A stretch of 39,448 bases of DNA, taken from assembly GCA_008501735.1 (NCBI GenBank), contig QQUF01000057.1, forward strand, positions 1-39,448, given 5' to 3'. The notes beneath the pieces were generated by a model. That model did not search any database and was not told the origin of the DNA. It saw only the letters and a program-made list of their open reading frames with translations. Each line of letters begins with the position of its first letter. Positions within the stretch are counted from its first letter, which is position 1. This DNA comes from Calditrichota bacterium. GTDB taxonomy: Bacteria > CLD3. Below, piece after piece: positions 15,722 to 23,365 of the stretch. Both the position numbers and the translations under genes were made by a program.

Positions 15722-16609
15722 TTATTTTTGGTTTAGAATAAACTTCACTGATTTTTTGGCTTGTGATGAAGCCTTTAGAAGTAAAGATTTATCATTCTTT
15801 AAAGCTTTTATCCAACCTTGAATGTAAGCTGTGTTATTTTCGATTGTTTTGTTTTCTATTCCACAAACAGAACAAAGAAACGCTGAACCAAATTCGGCGA
15901 TTAACTCCTCTTTGGAATAAACCGAATCTCCGAATTTAGTATTTCCACTAACTCCTTTTCTATTCAATCTTGATTTATGTCCTGTTGAATGAACTAATTC
16001 GTGAAAGAGACTTGAATAGTAATCTTCAATACTTTTGAAAGAGTTTCTAACCGGTATTCCTACAAAATCCTTAATTGGATTGTAAAAACATCTTCCTCCA
16101 CCTGATTTTATTTCAGGTAATTTTGGCATTTCTGAAACTATCTTTTCAGCTTCTAAAAGAGGTTTATCTTCTGTTTCACTTATCTTTGGAATTTCTATTT
16201 CCAAACCTTCGATTTGTGAAATATTAAAGATGTTAAACCACTTGTAGATAAAGTAAGTCTCTTTAACTGGCTCACCTTTTTCATCAAGTAAATCGCTGTC
16301 CTTTTCTTTAGCTTCAACGAATAAGATAGGTAACGATTTTTCGCCTTTTTTAACTTTTCCATTAAATTCTTTAGCTTGTTTAAAGGTTAAGAAGTAAGGG
16401 TTTTCCCACTCATTCACTGAACAAGCAAGTGAAGTAAGAATCTCATTTACACCTTTGTAAATATTTTTTGTTTTGAGATTTTGAGGATAAACACTTTTCC
16501 AAGATTTTACCCAAGAAAGAGGTTTTCCTTCATTTTGACTTTTCTCTAAAAGAGAAATCACGGAGTCCGTAATTTTGTCAAAACTTGTTTGAGAAGTAGA
16601 TTTTTTCAT
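15722..16609 (-). CDS. ardC-like: ArdC-type antirestriction protein, copy 2
   Basis: This paralogue of the 14642-15517 product shares the same domains. The N-terminal ssDNA-binding part contains 'YKGVNEILTSLACSVNEWENP', broken by substitutions relative to copy 1, and 'FLTFKQAKEFNGKVKKGEKS'. The zincin part has 'FHELVHSTGH' (202-211) and 'EELIAEFGSAFLCSV'. I place the start at 16609 (MKKSTSQ), which gives 295 residues and matches the start of copy 1; an open frame extends upstream to 16690 but adds 27 residues unlike the family. Two ArdC copies suggest different timing or target preference, since the N-domains differ more than the protease cores. Antirestriction function is known for the family; here it is inferred. 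Confidence 0.87.
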   Translation of the reverse strand: MKKSTSQTSFDKITDSVISLLEKSQNEGKPLSWVKSWKSVYPQNLKTKNIYKGVNEILTSLACSVNEWENPYFLTFKQAKEFNGKVKKGEKSLPILFVEAKEKDSDLLDEKGEPVKETYFIYKWFNIFNISQIEGLEIEIPKISETEDKPLLEAEKIVSEMPKLPEIKSGGGRCFYNPIKDFVGIPVRNSFKSIEDYYSSLFHELVHSTGHKSRLNRKGVSGNTKFGDSVYSKEELIAEFGSAFLCSVCGIENKTIENNTAYIQGWIKALKNDKSLLLKASSQAKKSVKFILNQK

Positions 16610-16681
16610 AGCCTTTTTTGTTAAATAATAATTTATATGAGGCTTGTCATATCTACTTGATTGACAAAGGAAAAACTTTCC

Positions 16682-16729
16682 AAATATCAATATGGAGCTC
16701 CCAAGCGGAGCGAAGGAAGAACGATATTT
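16682..16729. other. Nested inverted repeat upstream of ArdC copy 2
   Basis: AAATATC (16682-16688) pairs with GATATTT (16723-16729), enclosing a second stem GCTCC/GGAGC (16697-16711). It sits in the upstream region of the ArdC gene. It could be a leader structure, operator or part of an oriT; nothing decides between these. The rest of 16730-16915 shows nothing I recognise. Confidence 0.35.
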
Positions 16730-16915
16730 AGATTTTTAAATTTTTCCTGTAAGCTCTAATCTCCCTTATGACATCCTCATATAATTTTAAAAAAGGCGGT
16801 TTTCTACTTCTCAAGTTTTGATAAAATGGGATATTACAATTTTAGAAATGTTTAATGGAACGAAACTTTAACCTGATAAATCTTTTGTGTTTTATACTTG
16901 AAAAAAATAACTCTT

Positions 16916-17806
16916 TCATTTTACAATTGAAATTCTATCACCATCACCTGTAAACCAAATCTTCTTCTTTAGTAAATCTTTCTTTTTGATAGTTTCTTTA
17001 TTTGAAAAAAGAAAATTCTCTATCCCTAAACTCCCTTGAACATTCGATCTCAAAGATTCTGCTCTTCTATGACTATGAGCTACCAAAAGAACTTTGAAGC
17101 GTTTTACGTTAGCATATTTTGAGAACTTATTACTTAAAAAATACAAGTAATAAGTTCTCATTTTTTCTATAATTTTCTTAGAACTTTCCGTTCCTCTATC
17201 AACTTCTAAAAAATAAAGTGCTTCTCTACCTGAACTTCCTAAAACAAACAATGAGTCAGGATATACACTTATCACTTTTGTTGTATTTGGGTCGAAAATC
17301 TCATCATAAATAAAATATTTATCCTTACGTTTTGTTGCGTGTGAATCCTTCATATCATATTCTGAATACCATTTGACCAACTCAATATGTTCAAGTTCAG
17401 AAACTGACTTTTCAAGTGCTAAACGAAATTCGATTTCATCAATTGTATGTCGTAAAAATATCGGTTTAACTTGCCTATTCTTCTTTTGAAAGTTTCCTTC
17501 ATAACCTCTTTCTTGAACAATAACTTTATAACCATCTCTATCGAGGAAATAAACTGCTTCACCTAAGACAAAACCACTCTCTAAAAAAAGCCTATCAATG
17601 TATTTGTTGTGATAGAGCTTGGTAAGTCTTCTTCTTGCTCCCTGTTCGTGCTTACCCGGAAATATCAATTTGGATATTTGGCTTGTTGTCAAATATCTAT
17701 ATTTCCCAAGAGCTTCTAATAAATCAATATCTCGTTTTTGCAAAATAATTTTAGGAGGTGTTTCACCTCTTGAAAATTTAGGCAAATGTGTCTTCTGTGC
17801 CACCAC
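16916..17806 (-). CDS. Replication-relaxation family protein (mobilization accessory)
   Basis: The 296-residue protein opens with a winged helix typical of the Replic_Relax family: 'ILQKRDIDLLEALGKYRYLTTSQISKLIFPG' at about 21-51, cut by 'RRRLTKLYHNKYIDRL' as the recognition part. It continues with 'LRHTIDEIEFRLALE' and 'YPDSLFVL...ALYFLEVDRGTES', the nuclease-like fold common to the family. These proteins act at the origin of transfer or in plasmid replication and almost always lie next to a TraD-like ATPase, as here: its start overlaps the end of the ATPase gene at 17778-19415 by 29 bp. It is the last gene of that mobilization transcript. Confidence 0.8.
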   Translation of the reverse strand: MVAQKTHLPKFSRGETPPKIILQKRDIDLLEALGKYRYLTTSQISKLIFPGKHEQGARRRLTKLYHNKYIDRLFLESGFVLGEAVYFLDRDGYKVIVQERGYEGNFQKKNRQVKPIFLRHTIDEIEFRLALEKSVSELEHIELVKWYSEYDMKDSHATKRKDKYFIYDEIFDPNTTKVISVYPDSLFVLGSSGREALYFLEVDRGTESSKKIIEKMRTYYLYFLSNKFSKYANVKRFKVLLVAHSHRRAESLRSNVQGSLGIENFLFSNKETIKKKDLLKKKIWFTGDGDRISIVK

Positions 17807-19415
17807 TAAAACCCTTCATTTTTTTTACAGGATTATCGGTTTTAAATTTCTTCAACTTCTTCATCAAAACAGGCAGTCTTTCGTAACAATCTAAATGAGT
17901 CAGGTAAACAAACTTTTCAAATTCTTCTATCTCTTCTTCAAAACACTCAATATCAAAAACCCAATCGGTAATTAAAAATACTATTTCCTTCTGCTCATCA
18001 CTCCTGAAAATGAAAGTCCTCTGCTTGAGATTTTGTATTTTTCTCGCTTGTGGGTCTCTAATTTCTTGAGGTGTTTTCCAAGTGGTATTTTCTATTGTTT
18101 CGGTGGTAAATTTTGGAATTCTATCATTTGGAGTTGGTTCGTAATGAATATTCTTTATTTCTTTATACCTTCTTTCTATATGTTTGATTTCATCACCAAG
18201 AGGAATAAACTGCTCTGCTGCTTGTAAAGAATCTGTAAACCCTTCTAAAGCAAAATAACATTTCACTTTAGTATTACCCATAACCTCCGAATAAATAGAT
18301 TCATCAAGGCTCCGGATTTGGTCAAATGTCTGATTTGCCAAAATCAAATGAATCCCAAACTTTCTTCCACCTGATAAAATAAGCTTAAAGTCAGGTGTCC
18401 AAAATTCGTGAAATTCATCTACATAAAAATAAAAAGGATTCCATTCTTTTTGTTTATTTGGATCTGTTGCAAATCGAAAGTATTCACTCCTCGATTTAAA
18501 AATACTCAAAAGCTCACTCGTCATCATAAGTCCTATGAGTTTTGCAGTCTTTTTATCCAAATCATTTCCTTCGGCAAGGTTCACCAAAAGGATACCGTCA
18601 TTTTCGATAATTTCTTTGAAATTTAGATTTGTATTTTGCAAACTCATTAAAAGAAGTTTGGAAGTAGCAACACGATAAAGCCTACTGTAAACAGGTGTAA
18701 GTTCTATATCAATATTTGTTTTTCTTCCACCTCTTGACATTAACCCCGAAACTTCTCTCCACCAGTTTTCTACATCTTTATCACCTAAAGGATTGGTGGT
18801 AAAACTATCTACTAATTTTATGCGTTTATCTTCATTAGTTGGATTTACAAGGTCTATTAAATCAGGAAATGACATTTCCCTAACCGAAGCTGTAAAAAAG
18901 GCATTGTAAAGAGACCTACTTAAAGTAGGTTTATCTGAAAAGTTTTGCCCCCAAACCTTTTCCAACAACTCAAACATTCTGTTTGCGTGAACTTCCGGAG
19001 ATACCGAAGAACTTCTTACAAATGGGTTAAAAGAAACTAAATAGTTCTTAGAATTTGGATTGACTAAATAGACTTTTTTCTGAATTTCTTCATCACATTC
19101 CTTAATGATATAAAAAAGAATATTGTAGTAAAGTTCTCCGTGTGGATCTATCAAACAAACTCCTACATTTCTTTGAATATCTTGACGAATCATTGATTCC
19201 AAAAGTTTTGATTTTCCACTTCCTGTTGAACCTAAAACGTGCATATGAGTTGAACGCTCTTTATCTGTCAAATAATAGCCTTCTTCTTCAAGTCTATCTT
19301 CCAAGTCATTAGCAAGTAAAATTTCATCATCTAAACAACAAGCTAATCTTTTATCAAAAGCTTCCAATTCATCATAACTAACTATGCCATTGTAAAAGGC
19401 TTCTTCTTCGGTCAT
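17778..19415 (-). CDS. TraD/VirD4-like DNA-transfer ATPase without membrane anchor
   Basis: The 545-residue ATPase has Walker A 'LGSTGSGKSKLL' (61-72), 'VCLIDPHGELYYNIL' just after it, Walker B 'FYFYVDEFHEFW', and 'GIHLILANQTFDQI' as the sensor strand, in the pattern of the type IV secretion DNA-binding (TraD/TraG) family. There is no transmembrane helix, so any membrane link must come from a partner, perhaps the two-helix protein at 19733-20602. RBS GAGGAGG precedes the ATG, one of the best in the window. It overlaps the replication-relaxation gene downstream. A second VirD4-type ATPase lies at 21020-22453; two such proteins in one mobilization region suggest separate steps. Confidence 0.87.
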   Translation of the reverse strand: MTEEEAFYNGIVSYDELEAFDKRLACCLDDEILLANDLEDRLEEEGYYLTDKERSTHMHVLGSTGSGKSKLLESMIRQDIQRNVGVCLIDPHGELYYNILFYIIKECDEEIQKKVYLVNPNSKNYLVSFNPFVRSSSVSPEVHANRMFELLEKVWGQNFSDKPTLSRSLYNAFFTASVREMSFPDLIDLVNPTNEDKRIKLVDSFTTNPLGDKDVENWWREVSGLMSRGGRKTNIDIELTPVYSRLYRVATSKLLLMSLQNTNLNFKEIIENDGILLVNLAEGNDLDKKTAKLIGLMMTSELLSIFKSRSEYFRFATDPNKQKEWNPFYFYVDEFHEFWTPDFKLILSGGRKFGIHLILANQTFDQIRSLDESIYSEVMGNTKVKCYFALEGFTDSLQAAEQFIPLGDEIKHIERRYKEIKNIHYEPTPNDRIPKFTTETIENTTWKTPQEIRDPQARKIQNLKQRTFIFRSDEQKEIVFLITDWVFDIECFEEEIEEFEKFVYLTHLDCYERLPVLMKKLKKFKTDNPVKKMKGFSGGTEDTFA

Positions 19416-19433
19416 TGATTTTCCTCCTCATTT

Positions 19434-19736
19434 ATGAAAAAATGCAATCTAAAGATATTTAACAACTTTACTATGGAATTACAAAAAAGTGTGCTTGAAC
19501 AAACGGAAGATATGTATCTAAGATTAGTTACTTTTGTAAGAGATGTTATGGAAAATGCCATTATTGTTCCTAAAGGTGAAAATGCTAACGAGTTAATTGA
19601 AAATGCTGAAATACACTTTGAATGTGCCATTAAAAATATACTTAAAGGGGAATTAGGAGAAAGAGCCGAAAAAATAAGAAATGAACACGATTTAAGAATG
19701 TTATTAGCTGAAAATAACATAAAACAAAAAAGCTAA
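19434..19736 (+). CDS. Small helical hypothetical protein, opposite in direction to its neighbours
   Basis: This plus-strand frame of 100 residues is charged and helical ('ENANELIENAEIHFECAIKNIL', 'GERAEKIRNEHDLRMLLAE'), a composition typical of real protein. The minus-strand frame over the same bases is serine- and phenylalanine-rich, like a shadow. It fills what would otherwise be a 317-bp gap between two minus-strand genes and overlaps the end of the 19733-20602 gene by 4 bp. No RBS lies before ATG 19434; an in-frame ATG at 19473 is an alternative. The function is unknown. Moderate confidence that it is expressed. Confidence 0.55.
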   Translation: MKKCNLKIFNNFTMELQKSVLEQTEDMYLRLVTFVRDVMENAIIVPKGENANELIENAEIHFECAIKNILKGELGERAEKIRNEHDLRMLLAENNIKQKS

Positions 19737-20602
19737 CGCTTTCTCTTTTGTCTCAATCGAAATTTCTCTTCATCACTTAAAGCTCTGACTCCACCACTTG
19801 TTAACGGACTACTTGGAGAACTACAACTTTTGGGAAAAAGTTTGTAGTATTCATCCATCTTTGCCTTTAACTCTTCAAGTGTTTTCCAAGTTACAGGATT
19901 TTCAACTTCACAAGTCCAAAAGTATTTGTTAAACATTGAAGTAAATTCACTTCTTGCTGATTTATCCAACTCTAATTCTTTTTCAACCAACAAAGAATTT
20001 ATTTTTGAAGCAACCGTATCATTCCAATATTTTCTGTAAGCTTGTCTCAAATTGTAATCGGATTTATTGTTTTCTGATAAGAAACCAAAAATAAACTCGG
20101 AAATCGAGTCTATGTATGAAAGTGGAACTCCATAAATTGCTAACTTTTTCCACTTAAATAAAAATAATTCGATACAAGCAAAAACAATAAAAATTGTAAA
20201 AAATATGGTATAACCTTTAAAATTTACTCTAGAAATAACTTCCTCTTTATCGTATTCAAGACTCTTAATTTTTGATTCTAGTTCTTCTTTCAATAATCGT
20301 CTCGATGAGAGTTTGTGAAGCTCTTCAATTGTTAAATCATCAGTCGTAGAATTGTTTGATTTTTGTTCAAGCAAAATCGATAAATTCTTTCTCTTAATTT
20401 CGGATATTTCTGCACTCAAAACTGAAATCTCATCTTCCCTTTCCAATTCATCAAACTTATCTATAACAAAATAAGACAGTGCCAAAAGAACAACTAAACC
20501 TATCTGAAAATAAGTAATAAATCTAACCTTTCCAGTCTTTCGAATTGCTTCTACTATCTGCTGAATATGAGTTATGAATTTATTTTCTTCCGAATTCTCC
20601 AT
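19733..20602 (-). CDS. Two-helix membrane protein in the mobilization region
   Basis: I do not recognise this 289-residue protein. It has a transmembrane helix at about 29-47 ('FQIGLVVLLALSYFVI'), a charged coiled-coil segment (about 50-120), a second helix at about 131-149 ('YTIFFTIFIVFACIELFLF') and a soluble C-terminal domain ending in a basic tail (RLRQKRKR). The layout (short cytoplasmic N-terminus, periplasmic coiled coil, large cytoplasmic domain) would suit a membrane anchor or docking protein. Both coupling-type ATPases nearby lack membrane helices, so it may tether one of them; that is inference from position. Confidence 0.7.
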   Translation of the reverse strand: MENSEENKFITHIQQIVEAIRKTGKVRFITYFQIGLVVLLALSYFVIDKFDELEREDEISVLSAEISEIKRKNLSILLEQKSNNSTTDDLTIEELHKLSSRRLLKEELESKIKSLEYDKEEVISRVNFKGYTIFFTIFIVFACIELFLFKWKKLAIYGVPLSYIDSISEFIFGFLSENNKSDYNLRQAYRKYWNDTVASKINSLLVEKELELDKSARSEFTSMFNKYFWTCEVENPVTWKTLEELKAKMDEYYKLFPKSCSSPSSPLTSGGVRALSDEEKFRLRQKRKR

Positions 20603-20652
20603 TGCCTTAATTACCTAATTTAAACTAATTCATTTTCTTAAAATACCGATTT

Positions 20653-20879
20653 ATACCCACTGAATCGTTGGGAACTTCGTGAAGTTCCCGACCTGACCAT
20701 TTTTTTACTTGTAAACATTGCAACCTCATCAAACCAATAACTAAATACCAAAACTTAATTAGAGTAATGTGAAGTGAAAAAATGGTCAGGTCGGGGAATA
20801 TTGATTGGTTAATCTTGCTGTTTTGGTAAAAAACAGGAAAAGTAAGCAATTATTCACTTCCCGACGATTCAGGGGGTAT
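20653..20879. mobile_element. 227-bp nested inverted-repeat element (MITE-like)
   Basis: Outer arms of 22 bases (20653-20674 and 20858-20879) are inverted copies with two mismatches, one of them a G-T pair in RNA. Inside, CCCGACCTGACCATTTTTT (20688-20706) is matched exactly by its reverse complement (20777-20795), and 20670-20689 is itself a perfect 9-bp-arm hairpin. The core has no real gene. Such nested ends with terminal repeats are typical of non-autonomous transposable elements, though no target-site duplication is clear. An alternative is a folded functional site, such as an origin of transfer. Confidence 0.6.
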
Positions 20880-20969
20880 TTCTTTGTTCCTTTTTAACTC
20901 CTTGATAAACTTTTAACTATAGAAGACACTATATAAGTTTATAACCGTAGCTAAAAGACAACCATTTTT

Positions 20970-20994
20970 TACTCTTAAATCTAATTTAAGAGTA
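20970..20994. other. Perfect 11-bp inverted repeat with 3-nt loop
   Basis: TACTCTTAAAT (20970-20980) and ATTTAAGAGTA (20984-20994) flank CTA, 26 bp beyond the stop of the coupling-protein gene. On the minus strand the stem is followed by A rather than T, so it is not a standard terminator; a T-run follows only on the opposite strand. The other bases between 20880 and 21019 show nothing more. Confidence 0.5.
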
Positions 20995-21019
20995 TCATTT
21001 ACATTTTCAAAAACAATAT

Positions 21020-22453
21020 TTAAAGCCTTAAATATTCTAAGAAACTTTCTTTCTCTTTTTCATTAGAAATTTCAGGTGCTTCAATTTCTGTCCTCCTTAA
21101 CAATTTTCGATTTTGATAAAAAGGCTTAACATTCAACATCACTGGTCGCAAATTTGAATGAATAAAAATTGCTTGATTATCCTTCATTGTTCTAATCTCG
21201 TCAGCTGTAAGTAATGACCTTCCTATTTGTCTGTCTTTTGCCTTGTCGGTTACTGTTCCCAAAGCGTGAAAACTCTCTTCCATAAATGAAACCGTGTATT
21301 TCCCTAAAATCCTTTCCAACTCTTCACAAGTATTTTGACTTAATCCTGAAAAGTAAATTCTATTTGCACAACCTCCATTCAAAATTGTTGAAGCCTCTGC
21401 TCTTCCATAAACATTTGTCAATTGCTCTTGGTCTTGTAAAACCAATGAGCAGGAAACTTTTCTTTTTCTCAAAGTCGTTATCAAATTAGAAAAATTAGGC
21501 AAAGCTCCAAGATTTCCAAACTCATCTAACAAAAAATAAATTGGTAAATAATTTTGATTTTCTTTTGGAAGATCCATTGCAAAAGAAAATATTTGTGTGT
21601 AAAGCAAAGTCAAAAAGAAGCTGTAATATTTTATCTCGTGTTCGGGAACAATTATGTAAATGATTGTCTTTTCAGTTCTCAGACTTTCAAAGTTTAAAGT
21701 TTCACTTGAACTAAGTTTACAAAGTGTTGGATCTGAAAATTTATCTAATGATGTTTTTGCAGTCGCCAAATATCCTTGTAAAACTTTTTCGTCATTGGAA
21801 ATGATTCCCTTCCATTCATTCAAAGTTGGCTCATCTTCAAAACAATTTTTGGCTATGAAGTTTTCTAAGTTCTTTCCGGAACTTCCGAAAGAATTTAGAA
21901 GAAATCTTAAGTTGTGGAGATTCTGAAATTTTCGAGGTTCTTTTTTCAAACACCTAATCAAAACATTCAAAATTCCCTTTGCTCCGTCATTCCAGAAAAC
22001 TGTTTCTGCTTCACTCGATGGAAAAGCAGAAGAGATTAAAACATCAGATACTTTTTTAATTTCTGTAAAATCATTTGCTCTAAAAAGTGGATTATACTTC
22101 AAAGAACTTTGAACATCTCGAAGGTTCAAAACTTTAATCTTAAATCCTTGTGATTTCAAATATCCTGATGTCTTTTTGTAAATCTCTCCACTTGGATCTG
22201 TTACTACTGCGGAACTTGTTAGATTTAAAATATTTGGAATTATGTAACCTGTTGTTTTACCACTTCCAGTTGGTGCAACCAAGCACAAATGTTTAAAAGA
22301 ATTTTTTTCAGTTATTCTTTTCTCTCCATCAATTACAAGTCCTGAATTTTTAGTATTCAAAAGTTTCCGCTTTGCCCTACCCTTCAAGAAAGTTGCACTT
22401 CCGTAAAGATGTTTATTTCTGCCCCAAAAATTGAAGAAATCAAATAACCACAT
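21020..22453 (-). CDS. VirD4/TraG-type coupling protein lacking the N-terminal membrane domain
   Basis: The 477-residue protein contains the canonical coupling-protein motifs: 'YGSATFLKG' (17-25), Walker A 'APTGSGKTT' (60-68), 'AVVTDPSGEIYKKTSG' after it, Walker B 'IYFLLDEFGNLG' and 'RKVSCSLVLQDQEQL'. Such ATPases carry relaxase-bound DNA to a secretion channel. Full-length relatives run 600-700 residues with an N-terminal membrane segment; here the protein starts just before the 'GSA.F' motif, so it is soluble or peripheral ('MWLFDFFNFW' could insert shallowly). It follows the relaxase gene by 3 bp and belongs to the mobC-relaxase-coupling operon. Confidence 0.88.
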   Translation of the reverse strand: MWLFDFFNFWGRNKHLYGSATFLKGRAKRKLLNTKNSGLVIDGEKRITEKNSFKHLCLVAPTGSGKTTGYIIPNILNLTSSAVVTDPSGEIYKKTSGYLKSQGFKIKVLNLRDVQSSLKYNPLFRANDFTEIKKVSDVLISSAFPSSEAETVFWNDGAKGILNVLIRCLKKEPRKFQNLHNLRFLLNSFGSSGKNLENFIAKNCFEDEPTLNEWKGIISNDEKVLQGYLATAKTSLDKFSDPTLCKLSSSETLNFESLRTEKTIIYIIVPEHEIKYYSFFLTLLYTQIFSFAMDLPKENQNYLPIYFLLDEFGNLGALPNFSNLITTLRKRKVSCSLVLQDQEQLTNVYGRAEASTILNGGCANRIYFSGLSQNTCEELERILGKYTVSFMEESFHALGTVTDKAKDRQIGRSLLTADEIRTMKDNQAIFIHSNLRPVMLNVKPFYQNRKLLRRTEIEAPEISNEKEKESFLEYLRL

Positions 22454-22456
22454 TTT

Positions 22457-23365
22457 TTATTTGGTTAAACTTCTACTCAAACCTCTTCCTTTGCTCCTGC
22501 TTTTTCTAATTTTAGTGAGTTCCTGTTCTACTTGGTGGATTTTGAAAAACTTCTCACGCTCAAAACCAAGAGTTTTAAATCTGTATTTTCTACCCTTGTA
22601 AATCACTCCTTGAGTTTTACCTCTGTAAGTATAAATCTCAAAATTCTTCTCAGAAAGGTTTTTAACAAAATCATCGAAGGATTTTGAAAAATTGAAAACT
22701 GTTTGAAAAAGAATCTTTAGTTTCTCTTTGTCTGTTTGCTTTTTCCTAACTCTTCTTTTTAATTGAAATTCTCTATCGGAAAGAGAAGCCGTTTTTTCTT
22801 TTTTCTCTTTGTGATAAACAATTGAATTTTCGATTTCAGGAAACTTCTCCATTTGAAATTTTTCAATTCCTTTTCTCACTTCTAAAAATCTTTTATTTGA
22901 CATTCTTAATGTTTTTTGACTTCTGTATTCTGTTCCTGAAAATGCAAAATGAATGTGTATATTTTTATCCGACAAATGAGGCTTTGCATAACACAAAGCA
23001 TTCTTTCCCCTGATTTCTATGTATTGCGAAGCGATTTGAAATAATTTTTCTAATATTTTTCTATTCAAATTATATTTGTTTTCAAATATTTTTCTATTCA
23101 AATTATATTCAGAAGATAATAAAATTTGCTCCGTATCCTTTTCGCTAAAACTCAAAACCTCGTGATAAATTGCCACTCCATTTTTCCGTTTTTTCCTGAA
23201 TTTATCATTTTCTCTAAAAGACTTTACTGCTCCGTGAACTGTTGGGAATTTAATATTGTGAAAAATACTAAAGGCTTCTTTGTCAGCTCTACCTTTGTCT
23301 TCGTTGATATAATTAATCAATTTTTTGAAGTTTGTATTTTTCCATCTTTTGGTTTTGACAATCAT
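22457..23365 (-). CDS. mobA-like: Relaxase/mobilization nuclease (MOBP-like)
   Basis: The 302-residue relaxase has Y19 ('KLINYINEDKG'), the likely nicking tyrosine, and the metal-binding motif 'HLSDKNIHIHF' (130-140, H130, H137, H139). It nicks one strand at oriT and stays bound to the 5' end during transfer. The C-terminal part is basic (KKEKTASLSDREFQLKRRVRKK). Residues about 87-104 hold an 11-residue tandem duplication ('YNLNRKIFENK' then 'YNLNRKILEKL') from a 33-bp DNA repeat. Its start lies inside the mobC gene (53-bp overlap), and the coupling protein follows at 3 bp. It has only the nuclease domain: no primase or helicase fusion, as in small mobilizable elements. Confidence 0.87.
   Translation of the reverse strand: MIVKTKRWKNTNFKKLINYINEDKGRADKEAFSIFHNIKFPTVHGAVKSFRENDKFRKKRKNGVAIYHEVLSFSEKDTEQILLSSEYNLNRKIFENKYNLNRKILEKLFQIASQYIEIRGKNALCYAKPHLSDKNIHIHFAFSGTEYRSQKTLRMSNKRFLEVRKGIEKFQMEKFPEIENSIVYHKEKKEKTASLSDREFQLKRRVRKKQTDKEKLKILFQTVFNFSKSFDDFVKNLSEKNFEIYTYRGKTQGVIYKGRKYRFKTLGFEREKFFKIHQVEQELTKIRKSRSKGRGLSRSLTK
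23052..23109 (-). repeat. 33-bp tandem duplication inside the relaxase gene
   Basis: A 25-base block beginning AATATTTTTCTATTCAAATT recurs after exactly 33 bases (23052 and 23085), adding 11 residues in frame. Part of it (TTTTCTATTCAAA) also occurs in the inverted repeat at 28331-28372 next to parA. Confidence 0.75.

Noticed and set aside
19412-19720. 102-residue minus-strand frame opposite the small gene at 19434
   Set aside because: Serine/phenylalanine-rich composition typical of antisense frames; the plus-strand frame has normal protein composition.
20625-20849. 74-residue minus-strand frame inside the nested inverted repeat
   Set aside because: Frame is made of inverted-repeat sequence, with no RBS and no similarity to known proteins.
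20653-20879. Integron attC site
   Set aside because: Core sites of the GTTRRRY/RYYYAAC type are not seen and no integrase is present.
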